Below are positions 11,704-24,067 of a DNA stretch of 64,000 nt, one piece after another. The notes under the pieces were generated by a model. It did not search any database, was not told the origin of the DNA, and saw only the letters and a program-made list of their open reading frames with translations. The position numbers and the translations under genes were made by a program. Numbering within the stretch: position 1 is the stretch's first letter; each line of letters begins with the position of its first letter. Source of the stretch: Plantago major (Eukaryota > Streptophyta > Magnoliopsida > Lamiales > Plantaginaceae); contig JAIFAC010000313.1 in NCBI GenBank assembly GCA_026545765.1, forward strand, positions 1-64,000. The letters are read 5' to 3'.

Positions 11704-13992
11704 GCAGGTATGTCTCTGAGTGATGCTCCCGTTCTCAAACCGGAGAACTATGAAATGGAAAAATAACATGATGCTCCACCTTGAAGCCATAAGTGGCGAG
11801 ATGATCGAGTAATAAAGAATGGTCGATAATCATTCAACAACAAGCAAGTCATGGAGGTTTCAAGTGGAAGAGCAGAGATCAAGCGAAGGATCTTCACAAG
11901 CGATCGTCGACTAGTGGAAGATCTCTTTGGTCACGTTATTCTGAACCAAAGCCCGGAGAACTGGACATCGGAAGATGCAGAGGAATCGTTTGGATGGTCA
12001 AGCTCGTAACATCATCATCGGATCGACACGAGCACATACAATGTAAAGCGTAGGGTGCTAAAAGCGAAAGTTGCACAGCAATGATTGAAGAAATCTGTCG
12101 GGCCAGAAAACCAAGGAAAACAAGTTGAAGTTCTAAAGTTGAAATTTCAAAATTTCAAACAAGGTCCCTGAAACTCTGGAAGAACTTGATTTGATTTACC
12201 ACTCTTATGAGTGATATGGCGACGCAGGGAAAGCGATAGATACTCGATCGAGAAGATTAAGACTATTGTCGGAAGTCTTAACCTGGCCGGAGCATACTAA
12301 ATTCTTTTATTTCAACCAAGGTATGCGAATATCACTCGATGGAACTTTCTCTCATCTTACTCTTTGACTATGAGACAACTCGAGAGAACAAACAAGCTGA
12401 AAAGTTGCGAGAATGTTGCTCTAGTTAATCAAGGAACTTACGAAAGAAGAAAAGCAAGGAGGAGGCGAGGATGCTCTTGCTGCAAAGCAAATGAGTAAAT
12501 TTGTCGGTCGAGAAATTGAAGAAAAAACGAAGAAGTGAAAAAGCATCTGAAACAAGCTATCACCGGTACAAAAATATCACGAGCTCATTGAACAAACCCA
12601 TTTCGAAAGCATCATGTCTTGAGGAAGCGAAATTGGAAGCGATATCTGTTTCTATTGTGGAAACACAGCCACTTCAAGAAGGATTGTCACGCCTTAACAA
12701 ACTAAGGACGGTGACAAGAAAGATAGAAGAATCTTGAGAAGAAGCGAGCTTTGTTAGCGAAGAAAGAAAGAAAATCCAAATTCAAGCTGGATGCTCTAGG
12801 CGTTGAAGCAGTTACGAAGATGACAATTCGGATGATTCAACCCTACCATCACCGAACTATGTGGAGTTACTCATGATATAATCGACTTGACCTCGAGAAG
12901 AATGAAATGTGTGGAGTTCTTTGAAATTGTGGACGGACATCTCAACATAGAAAAGCATCTTATGGTGATGAGGTAACACATACTTCTTGCTACACTTATG
13001 AAAGTGATGAAGAGGAAATAAAAAATCTAGAAAATCTCGGGAAAGAACTTGACATCTATGAAAGAGAATTTCTAATGATCCGAGCTAAATGAAAACCTTG
13101 AAGAAGAAAGAATTCTCTTGAAAGGAAAATTCTCAATTAGTTAAAGAATCGAGAGAAAGGATCTTTGAAAATGCATTTCTCAAAGCTCGAGATATCGAGG
13201 CGAAAAGTCACATGAAGAAGCGATGGGTGAGTTACGAAAGAATTATGAAAATCTTCTTTACGAAAAAAAGGAACTCGAGAAGAAGAACTATCTTTTCAAT
13301 CTTATGCCAAGCTAGTGACACTCTTCTTTGAAGTACAATCTTACTTAAGAGATCCTTGAAAAAGAAAGGACTTGAATTTGAATACTCAGACAGTTGCTCT
13401 ATTACTCGAATAAGAGTAAAGAAAGAGAACATTGTAAGTACTCGACAAGGCGGTTCCCATGCAATCTATAGTATCGGTGAAAAGACAAAGATTGTTGACA
13501 AAGGAAAGGCGATTCTGACTAAACCTTTGTGGGAAAAACAAGTCAAAACAAAAGCTGTTAGATGCGTCTGAAAAGAAACCTGACAACGAAAAGTGTAAAC
13601 ACCGATGCTATGTCTCTCAAAAAGGTAGAATTGCGAGGGGCAAATTCTCCGTGTCACTTTTACGGAAAGAAATTGGATCAACAGAGACTAGCAAAGGCTG
13701 AGAAAAGATCTCGAGATAGCTTCAAGTGCTCGAAGCAGTATTAGCTACAAAGGCATCGGAAAACAACTTGCTCATGAGTACAAGCAGGAGCAAGAACGAT
13801 GGCTGAAGGCTAGAATTACTCAAAGCAATTATCAGAAGTGGAACTTAAATCAAGCCACTGAAAATCTGAATGCCAGGGCTAGAAGAAATCTGGCAAGGAA
13901 GGCTAAGTTCGCTGAAAAGCAAACTCAGAAACCTGACAGGTATCTGAAAGCATCATATGGAGCACCTAGGGACACACGAGGAAGAAAATAAT
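11704..13992 (+). pseudogene. Element A gag
   Basis: It starts ATGTCTCTGAGTGATGC (MSLSDAPVLKPENYE), 107 bases after the LTR, and is the plausible Gag start. At about 12640-12705 a frame-broken zinc knuckle is legible (FYCGN-like, then HFKKDC), the CX2CX4HX4C nucleic-acid binding site. The rest is lysine- and glutamate-rich (13000-13600) with several frame changes; the longest open pieces are only about 70-80 codons. Gag would form the particle. In this copy small indels, seen within the first 60 bases after the start, prevent translation. Confidence 0.7.
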
Positions 13993-14181
13993 TCTTACTA
14001 ATGATAACCTTCATTCAAAAGAATTCCTCCTTATGTTCTGTCGAGACAAAGCATGTTTCAAAGAAATTCATTCAAAAATGGATTCCCTCTTGGAAGAACT
14101 TTTGATTACGGTTCCATCAAAGATATGAGAACCTAATCTCACATTTCTGTTGTGTGCGAATGCTTCTGGACTAAAACACAA

Positions 14182-15400
14182 TGGCTATTTGATAGTGGAT
14201 CGGAAAGCACATGACGGAGACAAGCAAATCTGGTTGACTACAAAGCTTGCAACACAAGACGGATATCAGTTCTTTGGAGGAGAATTAAATCCCTCTCAGG
14301 ATTTGTAGCGTCAAATTAGAACTTTAACAATCAGCGTATTACATGTTACGGATTTGAAATCTGATCTATTTAGCATGAGCCGGTTTGCGAACAAGGTTTT
14401 ACTATAAAATTCAAAGCTAAATCTGCAAACTAATTGACAATGAGTCAAGCGAGCGGTCTTAGTTGGTGGTGAAAGGCGATCTTTATGTTCTTTGGGCATC
14501 TGCCCTGTTGAAGAATGTCTCATGGTGAGTCAATCTGGTCACCTGGAAGAGCCTTGGTTATAGCCTGAAAGAATGAGTCACTTGAATTTCAAAACTACGA
14601 ATAGACTTGCGAAAGAGTTAGTGGTTGGTCTTCAAAACATCTTTCGGAAAGGATAGTATACATTACTTTGTCGGATGGGAAACAATCTAAGATCTCTTTC
14701 AAGTCCAAAATCGAGACACTCTAGTGTTAGACCACTGCAACTTTTACATATGGATCTTTTGAATCATACGTAACTAGTTATGCGGGAAAGAAATATGAAT
14801 GCAGTTGTTGTAGATGACTTCTCAAGATTCACTTGGGTTGTCTTTACGAAACCTGAAATCGATGCCGGTGGAGATACCAAACTTCTTTGAAAAAGCTTGA
14901 AATCATGAAAAATGAAAAGGTATACGCAATCGAGCGGATCATGGTCTTGAGTTTGTCAATCGACATAAAGGAGTTTTTACTGCAAAGGTATGACACCAAC
15001 TTTCCTCTGTAAGAACACCTCGACAAAATGGTGTTGCGAGAAAGGAAAAATAGAACCCTTAAAGAAATGCAAGGACAATGCTAGGCGACCTTGAGATAAG
15101 TGAAATATATTGGGTTGAAGGCATAAACCTGACTGCTACACTCGAGCAGATGCTTGATAAACAAACACCATAGCGGGACCCCTATGAAATCTTGGTTGGT
15201 AGACCCCCAAATATCAAACATCGAGTATTTGGTTGTAGATGTTTTGTTCTAAACAATGAGAAAGATTATAAAGAACATTTCAACGAAAAGCGGATGAAGG
15301 TGTTTTTCTTGGCTATTCCACAAGCAGCAAAAGCTTACGAGTTTACAACAAAGAACAAAGAAAATTGAAGAATCAGTTCATGTTGTATTCTATGAAGGAA
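14182..15400 (+). pseudogene. Element A protease, gag-pre-integrase and integrase
   Basis: WLFDSG at 14182-14199 is the aspartic protease active-site turn (DSG). The region at 14530-14640 reads like the gag-pre-integrase zinc region (MSHLNFKT, RLAKELVVGL). At 14745-14860 LLHMDLLN and VVVDDFSRFTWVVF mark the integrase catalytic core. 15020-15060 gives the NGVxERKNRT-type end of the core. These are standard copia pol motifs in standard order. Frame breaks separate the blocks. Confidence 0.78.
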
Positions 15401-15979
15401 GAAAGAAAACACCTCCTCTTGATGAACTCTCGAGAAAAGTTCAAGAACTATTCTTGAGGATACTAAAGAAGAACCCTCGAGAAAGGAAAAACATCGTTAT
15501 GGAAAGTGAGGATGACTACGGCGTGAAAAGCTTGAAAAGCCTAGTAACAACAAGATGACTCACAAGCGTGATGAGGAATTTCCTATGAGTTTTCGGAAAT
15601 GGAGCAGTTCTTGAGAACCTTCATCATGAAGAGGTATCTGAAAATAAGAATGCTAAAATGCATGTCTCAGATATCTCTAACACTGAAAAAGTGTCAGATA
15701 TCCATGACATTTTCCATATGTCAGATATCTCAGATACTGAAAAAGTATCAAATCAAAATCTTAGTGATTCACATTAGGATCACTTGGATATTGATCCTAC
15801 TAGCACTAAACCTTTGATGAAATGGATCAAAGATCATCCTACAAAGGATATAATTGGACGATTAATCGGGGTGTTAGGACTAGGAAGCAATAGCTGAAAA
15901 TCTTGATTCTCTCTTTGGATGTTTCATCTCGAATATCGAACCTAAAAGTATAGAAGAAGCACTAGGAGACCAAGGCGGA

Positions 15980-17445
15980 TCTACGCAATGCAAGAAGAGT
16001 TGGATCAATTTGAGAGAAACAAAGTCTAAAACTAGTTCCATTTATAGAAGGAATATCTGTGATTGGAACTAAGTGGGTTTTCAGAACAAAATGAATGAAA
16101 CTGGTGAAATAACCAGAAACAAAGCAAGATTGGTTGCCAAGGGATTCACTCAGACTGAAGGCTTAGATTTTGATGAATCATATGCACGGTTGCAGATTGG
16201 ATGCAATAAGACTCTTTCTAGCCTTTGACTCATAAAAATTTCAAAGTTTATCGGATGGATGTCAAAAGCGCATTCCTAAGCGGTGAACTTGCAAAAGAAG
16301 TTTATGTTGAGCAACCACACGGCTTTGAAGTTTCCTCGAGAAAGTAGAATGGTCTATAAACTCTGAAGCTCTGTATGGTGAAACAGGCTCGAGCATGGTA
16401 TGACACTTTGGCCAAATACATTCTGGAAAGTGGTTTCAAGAAAGGTGAAGTTGATAAAACTTTATTTACCTTAAATCATGATGGGAAACTACTCTTAGTT
16501 CAAGTATATGTTGATGACATCATATTTGGATCTAAGGACAAGCAACTTTGTAATGACTTTGCAAATCTCATGAAAAACAAGTTTGAGATGAGCATGATGG
16601 GAGAAATGAATTATTTCCTAGGATTGCAAGTCAAGCAACTCGATGATGGAATATTCATTAGTCGAACAAAGTATCAAAGATATGCTCACAAAATTCAATC
16701 TTAAGCCTTCTGAAAAGAATGCTAAGATACCTATGAGCATTGGAACCAAAATGACCTATACTGAATAAGATAAGAGTGTTGAAGAACATAAGTATAGGAA
16801 ATTGATAGGTTCACTACTTTACATCACTGCAAGTAGACCTGATATTCAATATGCGTTGGAGTATGTGCTGAATTTGAGACAAATCAATGCAAACACACTA
16901 CAACATTGCTATGAAAATATTAAGGTATGTGAAAGATACGATGAGATGTAGGGCTGTGGTATCCTAGAAAGTGAATTGAGTTTAAATTTGGTACTCAGAT
17001 CTTGATTATCTTTGGATCATTGCTTGATAGGAAAAGCACCTCGGGAACTTGTCGGTTTACGGGCACTAGACTTATCTCATGGTTTAGCGAAGCAAAACTC
17101 AATTGCAACTTCTACCACGGAGGCTGAATATATTCTTTGGTTGTTGTGCAACACAAATTACGTGGATACAACAACAACTTAAAGACTATGGACTCGATGA
17201 GAAGAAAACTCCCATTTTACGACAACACAAGTGCTATTGCGATTACAGAATCCTAAATTTCATGCAAGAACAAAGCACATTGATGTTAGACATCACTTCA
17301 TCGGAGACCATGTTGAAAAAGCGATATAGAGATACTCAAGATTGGGATGAAGACCGACTTGCGGATATCTTCACTAAGCCACTACAAGAAAGTAGATTCT
17401 TAGCCTTAAGACATAGTCTTGGACTAATGGAACTACCAATGAGCG
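15980..17445 (+). pseudogene. Element A reverse transcriptase and RNase H
   Basis: The RT begins with ITRNKARLVAKGFTQTEGLDF (16110-16170). The longest intact piece is 16375-16704, with VYVDDIIFGSKD (active-site YVDD at about 16505-16516) and MNYFLGLQVKQ. RNase H follows: YRKLIGSLLYITASRPDI at 16795-16850 and ADIFTKPLQESRFLALRH at about 17360-17415. VDDIIFGS wording is typical of Sireviruses. Breaks between pieces make it non-functional as read. This domain set replicates the element through an RNA template. Confidence 0.85.
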
Positions 17446-17454
17446 AAAAAGTTC

Positions 17455-17640
17455 GTATCTGGAGCAGGCATCCGGAGAAGAGGTCTGGAGCGGGTATCCG
17501 AAAGCAGAGAAGAGGTATCTGGAGCAGGTATCCGAAAAGCAGAGAGAGGTATGAGCAGGTATCCGAAAGAGAGAAGAGGTATACATGCGGGTATCCGAAA
17601 GAGAAGAGGTATCTGGAGCAGGAACCGGAAGTCGAAAGGC
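17455..17640 (+). repeat. Degenerate ~30-bp tandem repeats after RNase H of A
   Basis: About six units of the type GAGGTATCTGGAGCAGGTATCCGAAAGCAGAGAA follow each other, reading as Glu/Val/Ser/Arg-rich protein on the plus strand. Units vary at CTG/CCG and CAG positions. The array sits exactly between the end of RNase H and the spacer before the extra 3' block. Confidence 0.8.
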
Positions 17641-17645
17641 TAAAG

Positions 17646-18310
17646 AGCAAAAGATAGCTTAAGATCTACGGGGCGGGAACTCGGATATACGAATCATTAC
17701 GTGAGCAGGGAACACAAAAGAGAATAGTATAACTTCTGCGATCAACTACTCTCTTGAATCTACTATTTCTATCTTGATGAAAAACTTGGGAAACTCCTAA
17801 GTATAAAACTGATTCGATCTGAAGCAGTGTCCTTGCTCAAATAAATTGTGATTCGGATAGCTAATAGCAAAATTCATTAAATGGGCACAATTACATTTGT
17901 TGATTGTGATCATTCTTTGGAGAAAGCAATGGTGACCCTTGATGAATTCAAGCGCTTGATCTGAGCAATGAAATTAATTCACGATAAATAGTGGTATTGA
18001 AATTGACATGGCCCACTAAGCATTTAATGCGAAACTACTTTTGATCATGCGACGCAAATCACGAATCGTACACAAAATCAATTTGTATGTATTTATGCAT
18101 TGAGATTCACTTGCTATATATATAGGATTTTGGCAAATGAAATCACTTTTGCCTAATCAAAATTTCAACTTCTTCAAAACGGCAAAAACCTTCTCCTAAT
18201 CCTCTGCAACTTCTCTAAAATCTCTGCAAATCTTGATTAAGTTTTTACGAAAAGAATCACTCAATCGAATCTCTTTCAAACACAAGCTTCAAATCCTTAC
18301 TATATAAAGA
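17646..18310 (+). other. Spacer between pol and the extra 3' coding block of A
   Basis: There is no convincing reading frame and no recognised motif. A TATATATA word at 18115-18122 lies about 190 bases before the first ATG of the 3' block (18311). This could be a promoter for a separate transcript, which is inference only. Confidence 0.35.
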
Positions 18311-21300
18311 GATGGCCTCGAGAACACTTCTACGAAATCCCAATCCTCCTTGATGCTTTGAAAAGCAAGCACGAGTTGGTTATTATTAACAATCGAATGG
18401 TAGGAGCTTTCAACCTGACCATTGGACTTCAAGTCCTGAGAATGATTTGGGGTGGTGCCATGGTTGAGGAATACCTCACGGTGGAATAGAGAACCAAGAA
18501 AGCTAATTCTTGACATGCTTGAAAAGGCACAAATCAAGGGCTTTTTATGCTGCTCGCCTAGTGGAATTTCATCACTTGATGTGTTGGAATTTTACAACAA
18601 CTCGAGATTATTTCTGTGTATGAAAATCTTTGAAATAGTGTCTATCAAAACCTCGATCGAGAAAGGAAATCATACGGACTTAACAACTTTCGTAAGTTGT
18701 TTGAGGTTCAAAATCTTGGAAAGGATTTTGAAATAAACACCAAGGATGAGAACTCCTTGAAGGTGTTAAAGAACTTTCTGATGATGTGTGTGATCTTGAA
18801 ATCGGATACACCAGCTGAGTTCAAACTTGACATCCGAACCGGACATCTGTTGGTTCCTTTGGGATATCTTGGCTTGCATTCTTCACAGATGCTTTGATGG
18901 TCTACAAGGAGGTCTTGACGGATAAGCCAAAGCGATGGATCATGTTGTTCTTCTTTGAATCGACAAGACAAAATTTGGAAAACCCTTTCAAGCTGGGAAA
19001 ATGCGCGCTTCATGAAATTTGTGAAGAAGATTGAGGCTTGAGCCTAAGATTGTTAAAGGACTAGCTGAGCCGAAGGCCACGATGGGATATAGTGCGAAGA
19101 TATGCTACTTTGGAAAAGCTTGGCATTGAGCTCGGAGAGGCAATTTGAAATAGCCAGTAACTTACTACAAGTATGAGTATACAAATCGATGAAAAAGGTT
19201 CTTGGGTCTCGGAAAGGTCTAAGAGAAAATCTGAAAAGATATCGAAGAAAAGGTTGCGACCAAGAAGTCAGAACTTGAAAGAAGTCTGCTGGCAAATCGG
19301 AAGACACACCCAAAGGTTGTCAATTCTCGGATATCTACAAACATGGCGGATGAACTCATTAATCTTTGCAAAAGAGTTATCACCTCTTGAACAAGTAGAC
19401 TCGGCAAGAGAAAGTGCTTTCGAAATGTTGCGACAAATGCGAGAAAGCCTTGATGAACTCATGAATCTTGCCAAAGTGGTGAAAACACGAGCCCCATCTG
19501 CGAAACCGCATGAATAATGGACAATCGGTTCCCAATCTTGATGAGAGCTCGGCGATGAAGATGATGAACTAGTCATCTCTCAAGTCCTAGAAAAATCAAA
19601 GAGGGCTAAGGTTCTTGAACAAATGGCGGTGATAAGGTATCTGAAGAAAAACCTACACCACAGGTTGCTGAACCTATAGCAAAGGTTGTTGGTGCAAACA
19701 CATCATTAGGGAATGACTCTCTTGCACAACTTCACAAAGCCCTGATGAGTGGTATCTTAGTATTGACAGATGCTGAATGGAAATGCCACATCTAAGAATC
19801 TGGAAGAACATTCTACTGATCAATCTTCTGCTTCCAGACAACCACAAACACAACAACCACAACAGCCACAAGTGGTTGATGAAATGGTAAATGAACTCCA
19901 TTTTGAAATACCAGCAATACAGTATGCTGAAGAAAATCCTGTAATTGAGCAGGTTCCCCAACTCAATGAGAGGGATCAAACTGAGTCATCTACTCAGAAT
20001 GATCAACGGGGGAAGCCAGAGTTGCATACTCGGGGAAGGTGTGAAATGAAGTACGAAACTTCAAACAAAAGCTGAAGCTGGGACAAGGCGACCAATGTAT
20101 AGAAAGGTCACAAGTTCGAGACCAATCGACTGGCTTTCGGGTAAATGGTGGTTTAACTCTTACCTTGTGAAAATTTTATACTTATAAATCTTGTTACCTT
20201 ATAAGAATCTCTTTGTTACAATTTGAGTTAAGCGGAAAAACAAGAGGTGAAAAAGCTTACCTCGAATCTTGAAAAGAGGTTCCTTGACCTCGACTCTTGA
20301 GAAATCGAGCACATGCCACGGGTAAATGATTCTTAAAGAGAACTAACTTTTCGATAAAATGTTTGTATGATCATTAATGATAAATGTTTCTAACAGGCTC
20401 CAAGCGAGATGGAAGAAGATGAAGCGAAATGCGAGACAAACCGAAACCAACAAGGTTTACGAAGCACATCCTTGAGCTTACAAACTTGAAGGTATATGAA
20501 AATCGGTGATAAGTACTCTTGACTGGGTTATCTCAAAACTTCTTCTAAATTATTCAATACTATCTACTTACAGGCTCGATCGAGTAGAAGTGCAAGGGAC
20601 AAAGTTGCGACATCCCCACCTATGGAAATTGATGAGGCATCAAGGGCTTCATCACGAAAAGATTCAGGCTGCACAAGTCTCACGAGACAATATCTGAGCC
20701 TCCCATGGAGGTAATTGACCTCTCGGATATCGACTTGTCACTTAAAGTTCTTCTTGATAAAAATTCCTAAGTATTGTAATAATGTTAATTCTCGGGTTCA
20801 AGAAAGAAAGGTTGATGAGGACCGACTTCCAAGTCTCCACCTCACCCAAGATATCTCGAGACACCAATTGTCCCAGTGAACAAGTATCTGAGCGATGTTC
20901 ATACTCGGGTAACTCGAAACTAAACTACACTTCTACTCGGATATCTACCAAAGTTTTGAAACTCACTCAAAACTCTTTCTTTCGAGGCTCAAGCAGATGC
21001 AGGTTCCCATTGAAGAAACAAGGACCTACTTCACTTTTCAAAGCTCACACTTTGCCAAGCACATTCAATGCTTGAAATGGCGAAGTTAAGGTGCTCGATC
21101 TCTCTGAAATATTGAGAATAAGATCAACCAACAAAGGCAGACACGAGCTCTTGACACAAACATATGTCCAAGCAATGTTAAGCTCTGAGAACAACATCTG
21201 ATTCGCGACTCTACTACACAAGGACTTTTCCAGAGAAGTGGCGCATAGTTTGATACATGCCTTTGAACAGGCAGATGATCAGACAAGATTACAGATGGCA

Positions 21301-23712
21301 TTCAAGCCAGCCCCCAGACTCTGCAATTCATACCTTCTGAACAAGAAGAAGTTAATGGGCAGAAGATCACTATCCCGGAAGTGATCAATCTTGTATCTGA
21401 AGATGATGAGGAGGAAGAAATGAATGAAAATTTCTTTGATGAACCTCCCACTGATCATCACCAAAGGATGATAATGACAAAAGGATGATGATGATGCTCT
21501 GCACGAGGCAGGAGGAATTTCACAGAGAAACAATGCCTCAGCTGCTGAAAAGAAAACTGAGAAGACTTCACAGAAATCTCCATCTTCATCACCTCAGAAA
21601 TCTACTCATCCATCTTCTCACCAACACGCAGTTCCTACTAAGCAAGAAGTTGAGCTTTCTGAAGAAACCAATCGGAAAATATTAAACACTCAGACCAGAA
21701 GTGCTCAACTCAGACAACTGTTGGAAGAAGAACAACAGCTCCATCTTCAATTTGGAAGATCAAATAGCTCGATCGGAGAAAGGCGATCAACTAGAAGATC
21801 AATACCTCGAAGAAATGAATGCTTACTGCGGTTAACGAGCTACGGGATCTTGCACGAGATCGCCAAAGAACTCGATCTTGAAGAAGTATGTCGAAGTCAA
21901 GCATGATGCTAAGGCGCATCATCTTGAAGAAGTACCATCCTCCTCCCGAAGGAAAGAAACCAATCTACGAGATGGTTCTTTGGACTTGATACAATTGATG
22001 AAAATGTCGAGAGGATGAAGATCCTTTGGGCTAATCCCTCGGATGATGAAGAAGACAAGACTTTGGCGGGACACCTCCATGAACATCTAGCGGTTTCTCA
22101 CTTAAAAAGAAAGTTGATTGCTCCTACAATCTTCAACAAGCATGACGTCCACTCGAGAGTACATGGCGGTACCAAGTACTGGCTACTCTGAATAAGGAGA
22201 TGTCTTCACAAAACAAGGAAGTAATTGCCTCAGTCCCCTCTGAAATGAGAAAGTTCACTGAGCTCATCACTCAGAGAACAACTAGCATGATCATTGCTCA
22301 GAAAGATGCAGGAATGACAAGGGCGATGATGTGTCTTTAGTGAAAAAGCTTTTCAAGAGGCAAGTTACCTTCTTGGAAGCAGATGCCATCCTAGGCCCAT
22401 TGGCGAGCTCAGCGATAAGGACAATGGACTTATCAAACAAAATCGAGCTCAAAGCCGAACTTGAAGTTGGTCCTTTGCCTACAACTATTTACAAGGGCAT
22501 TTTGACTCTCTCTCGATTCCTTTATGAGTCATTGACAATGACTAAGGGGAAAGAAAGTACAAATCTGGACCTCAAAGTCGGGGAATGGGAAGAAGGGATG
22601 AAAACAAGAAGAAATGCAGGTGGTCTTTGCTCGGAAAGGAAGAAAAACTTCCGACCACCACTCGGAATCTATGAATCCTTCTCAAGCAGTTGCTTCCGAG
22701 ACCTCTTGAAGGAACGAAATGGTAACAAGGGCCATGGCACGAAACCTCCAAGGAGTACCAAGGCTCGAGGAAAGACAAGTTAGAGGATTGATGAATCTTA
22801 CGAAGAAGAAGAAGAAGGTCAAATCAAGTCGAGGCAATGAAGAAGGCTGCAAAGATCTCACAAGAATTGATCTTGATGAAGATGATGAAGAGGCGATGAA
22901 GATGAAGCTCCTCTTCACGAAAAAGGAAACTTGAAAACTGGCGGGCCATTGCCAAAGCCCTAGCGACTAAAACACCCTCTGGAAATACCAAGTCTATCCG
23001 GTGGTAGTTCTTCAAACAACAACCCAAAGAAATTCAAGACGGAAAGGAATAGGTGAGAATGAACAAAGACAAAGTCGACTTCCACTCGGGCGGAAGAAGC
23101 CAAAATTGAGTATGTGAAGTATGACAATGATTCCTCTGTCTCTGAGGTGCATCAATCGAGAAAAATGGGTATTGGATTACGGAACTTAAGCATCTATTGG
23201 TAAATTCAAGATTTCGAACCAATCCTCAAGCGACTTATGGCATGGAGAAAGAATAAACCTACCTTGATCAACACCGATCACATCAAAGCATGGTTGGATT
23301 TTGAAGTTGTCGAGAAGCTGAAGCCGTGAAGAAGGACCTCTCGATGATTGTCCATATGGAAAGCGGATGATGTGCACAAGATTACGAATATCACAACGAG
23401 CACAAGACCAAGACTTCTTTGTGGAACCACATGAGTCGTTCTATCGACGGAAGATCAATACAAGGGTGACATCGGATATCTGAAGATTATCTATGGATAC
23501 TTCAAGCTTTGGATATCGAGAATAGAGCATGCCTGGAAGTGGGGAAAGTACCTATGGGTCAAGCATTTTGCCAAGAAAAATCCTACCAAAACCTACAAAG
23601 AAGTCTGTGGATTTGCCAGAGACACAGAGATGCTTGTCAGAACTCTTCTCTATGATTATTCTGATGACATCAAAAGGTTTGGAGATAGGAAATTTGCAGA
23701 CTGATCCATAGA
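18311..23712 (+). pseudogene. Element A additional 3' coding region (env position), broken
   Basis: About 5.4 kb between RNase H and the 3' LTR has coding character but no frame longer than 150 codons. A start at 18311 (MASRTLLRNPN) is possible. Legible pieces include a Gln/Pro stretch at 19825-19880 (SRQPQTQQPQQPQ), a 150-codon open piece at 22331-22783, and a basic then acidic stretch at 22790-22900 (KKKKKVK; LDEDDEE). I see no signal peptide or membrane segment, so I do not call it an envelope gene. The region may be two genes, because short gaps with stops at 20150-20400 look intron-like or spacer-like. Its function is unknown to me. Confidence 0.5.
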
Positions 23713-24067
23713 AATTTTGTTGAAGACTTGAAGATTGAAGACTTGAAGACTAGTTCTTTAGGATGTTTACTTGGAGCTTGGTTACTCCTGTTGTCCTAAT
23801 TTACTATGTAATTTTTGCTGTATCTTGCTGACTGAGCTTAAATGTGTTATGTATTAAAGTTACTGTAATCTTAAGTTGCGACTTATCTGAAGAACTTACT
23901 CTCAGATAGTATTTTATAAAAGATAACTTGTGATTTGGTTGATGTCTACTTTCTGCACTTAATTATATGATTTGAAAGATCTCAAGAAATGATTAAGTGG
24001 TGGATTGTTTCCTCATCAGTTGTAATAGGAAGATAGTCATCGTTGACTGATCAAAATGGGGGAAATT
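23713..24067 (+). other. 3' untranslated part and polypurine tract of A
   Basis: It contains short GAAGACTTGAAGATT repeats at 23720-23752. It ends in the purine-rich run AAAATGGGGGAAATT immediately before the 3' LTR, the expected plus-strand primer site. Confidence 0.65.

Noticed and set aside
17455-17640. Possible CRISPR array
   Set aside because: Repeats adjoin without unique spacers, units vary, and the context is a plant retrotransposon.
17336-17650. 104- and 70-codon minus-strand frames with repeated Ser/Leu/Phe/Tyr
   Set aside because: These come from the tandem repeats read backwards; the plus strand carries RNase H and the repeats.
18311-23712. Calling the 3' block of A an envelope gene
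   Set aside because: Position fits some Sireviruses, but no signal peptide, membrane segment or coiled coil was legible.
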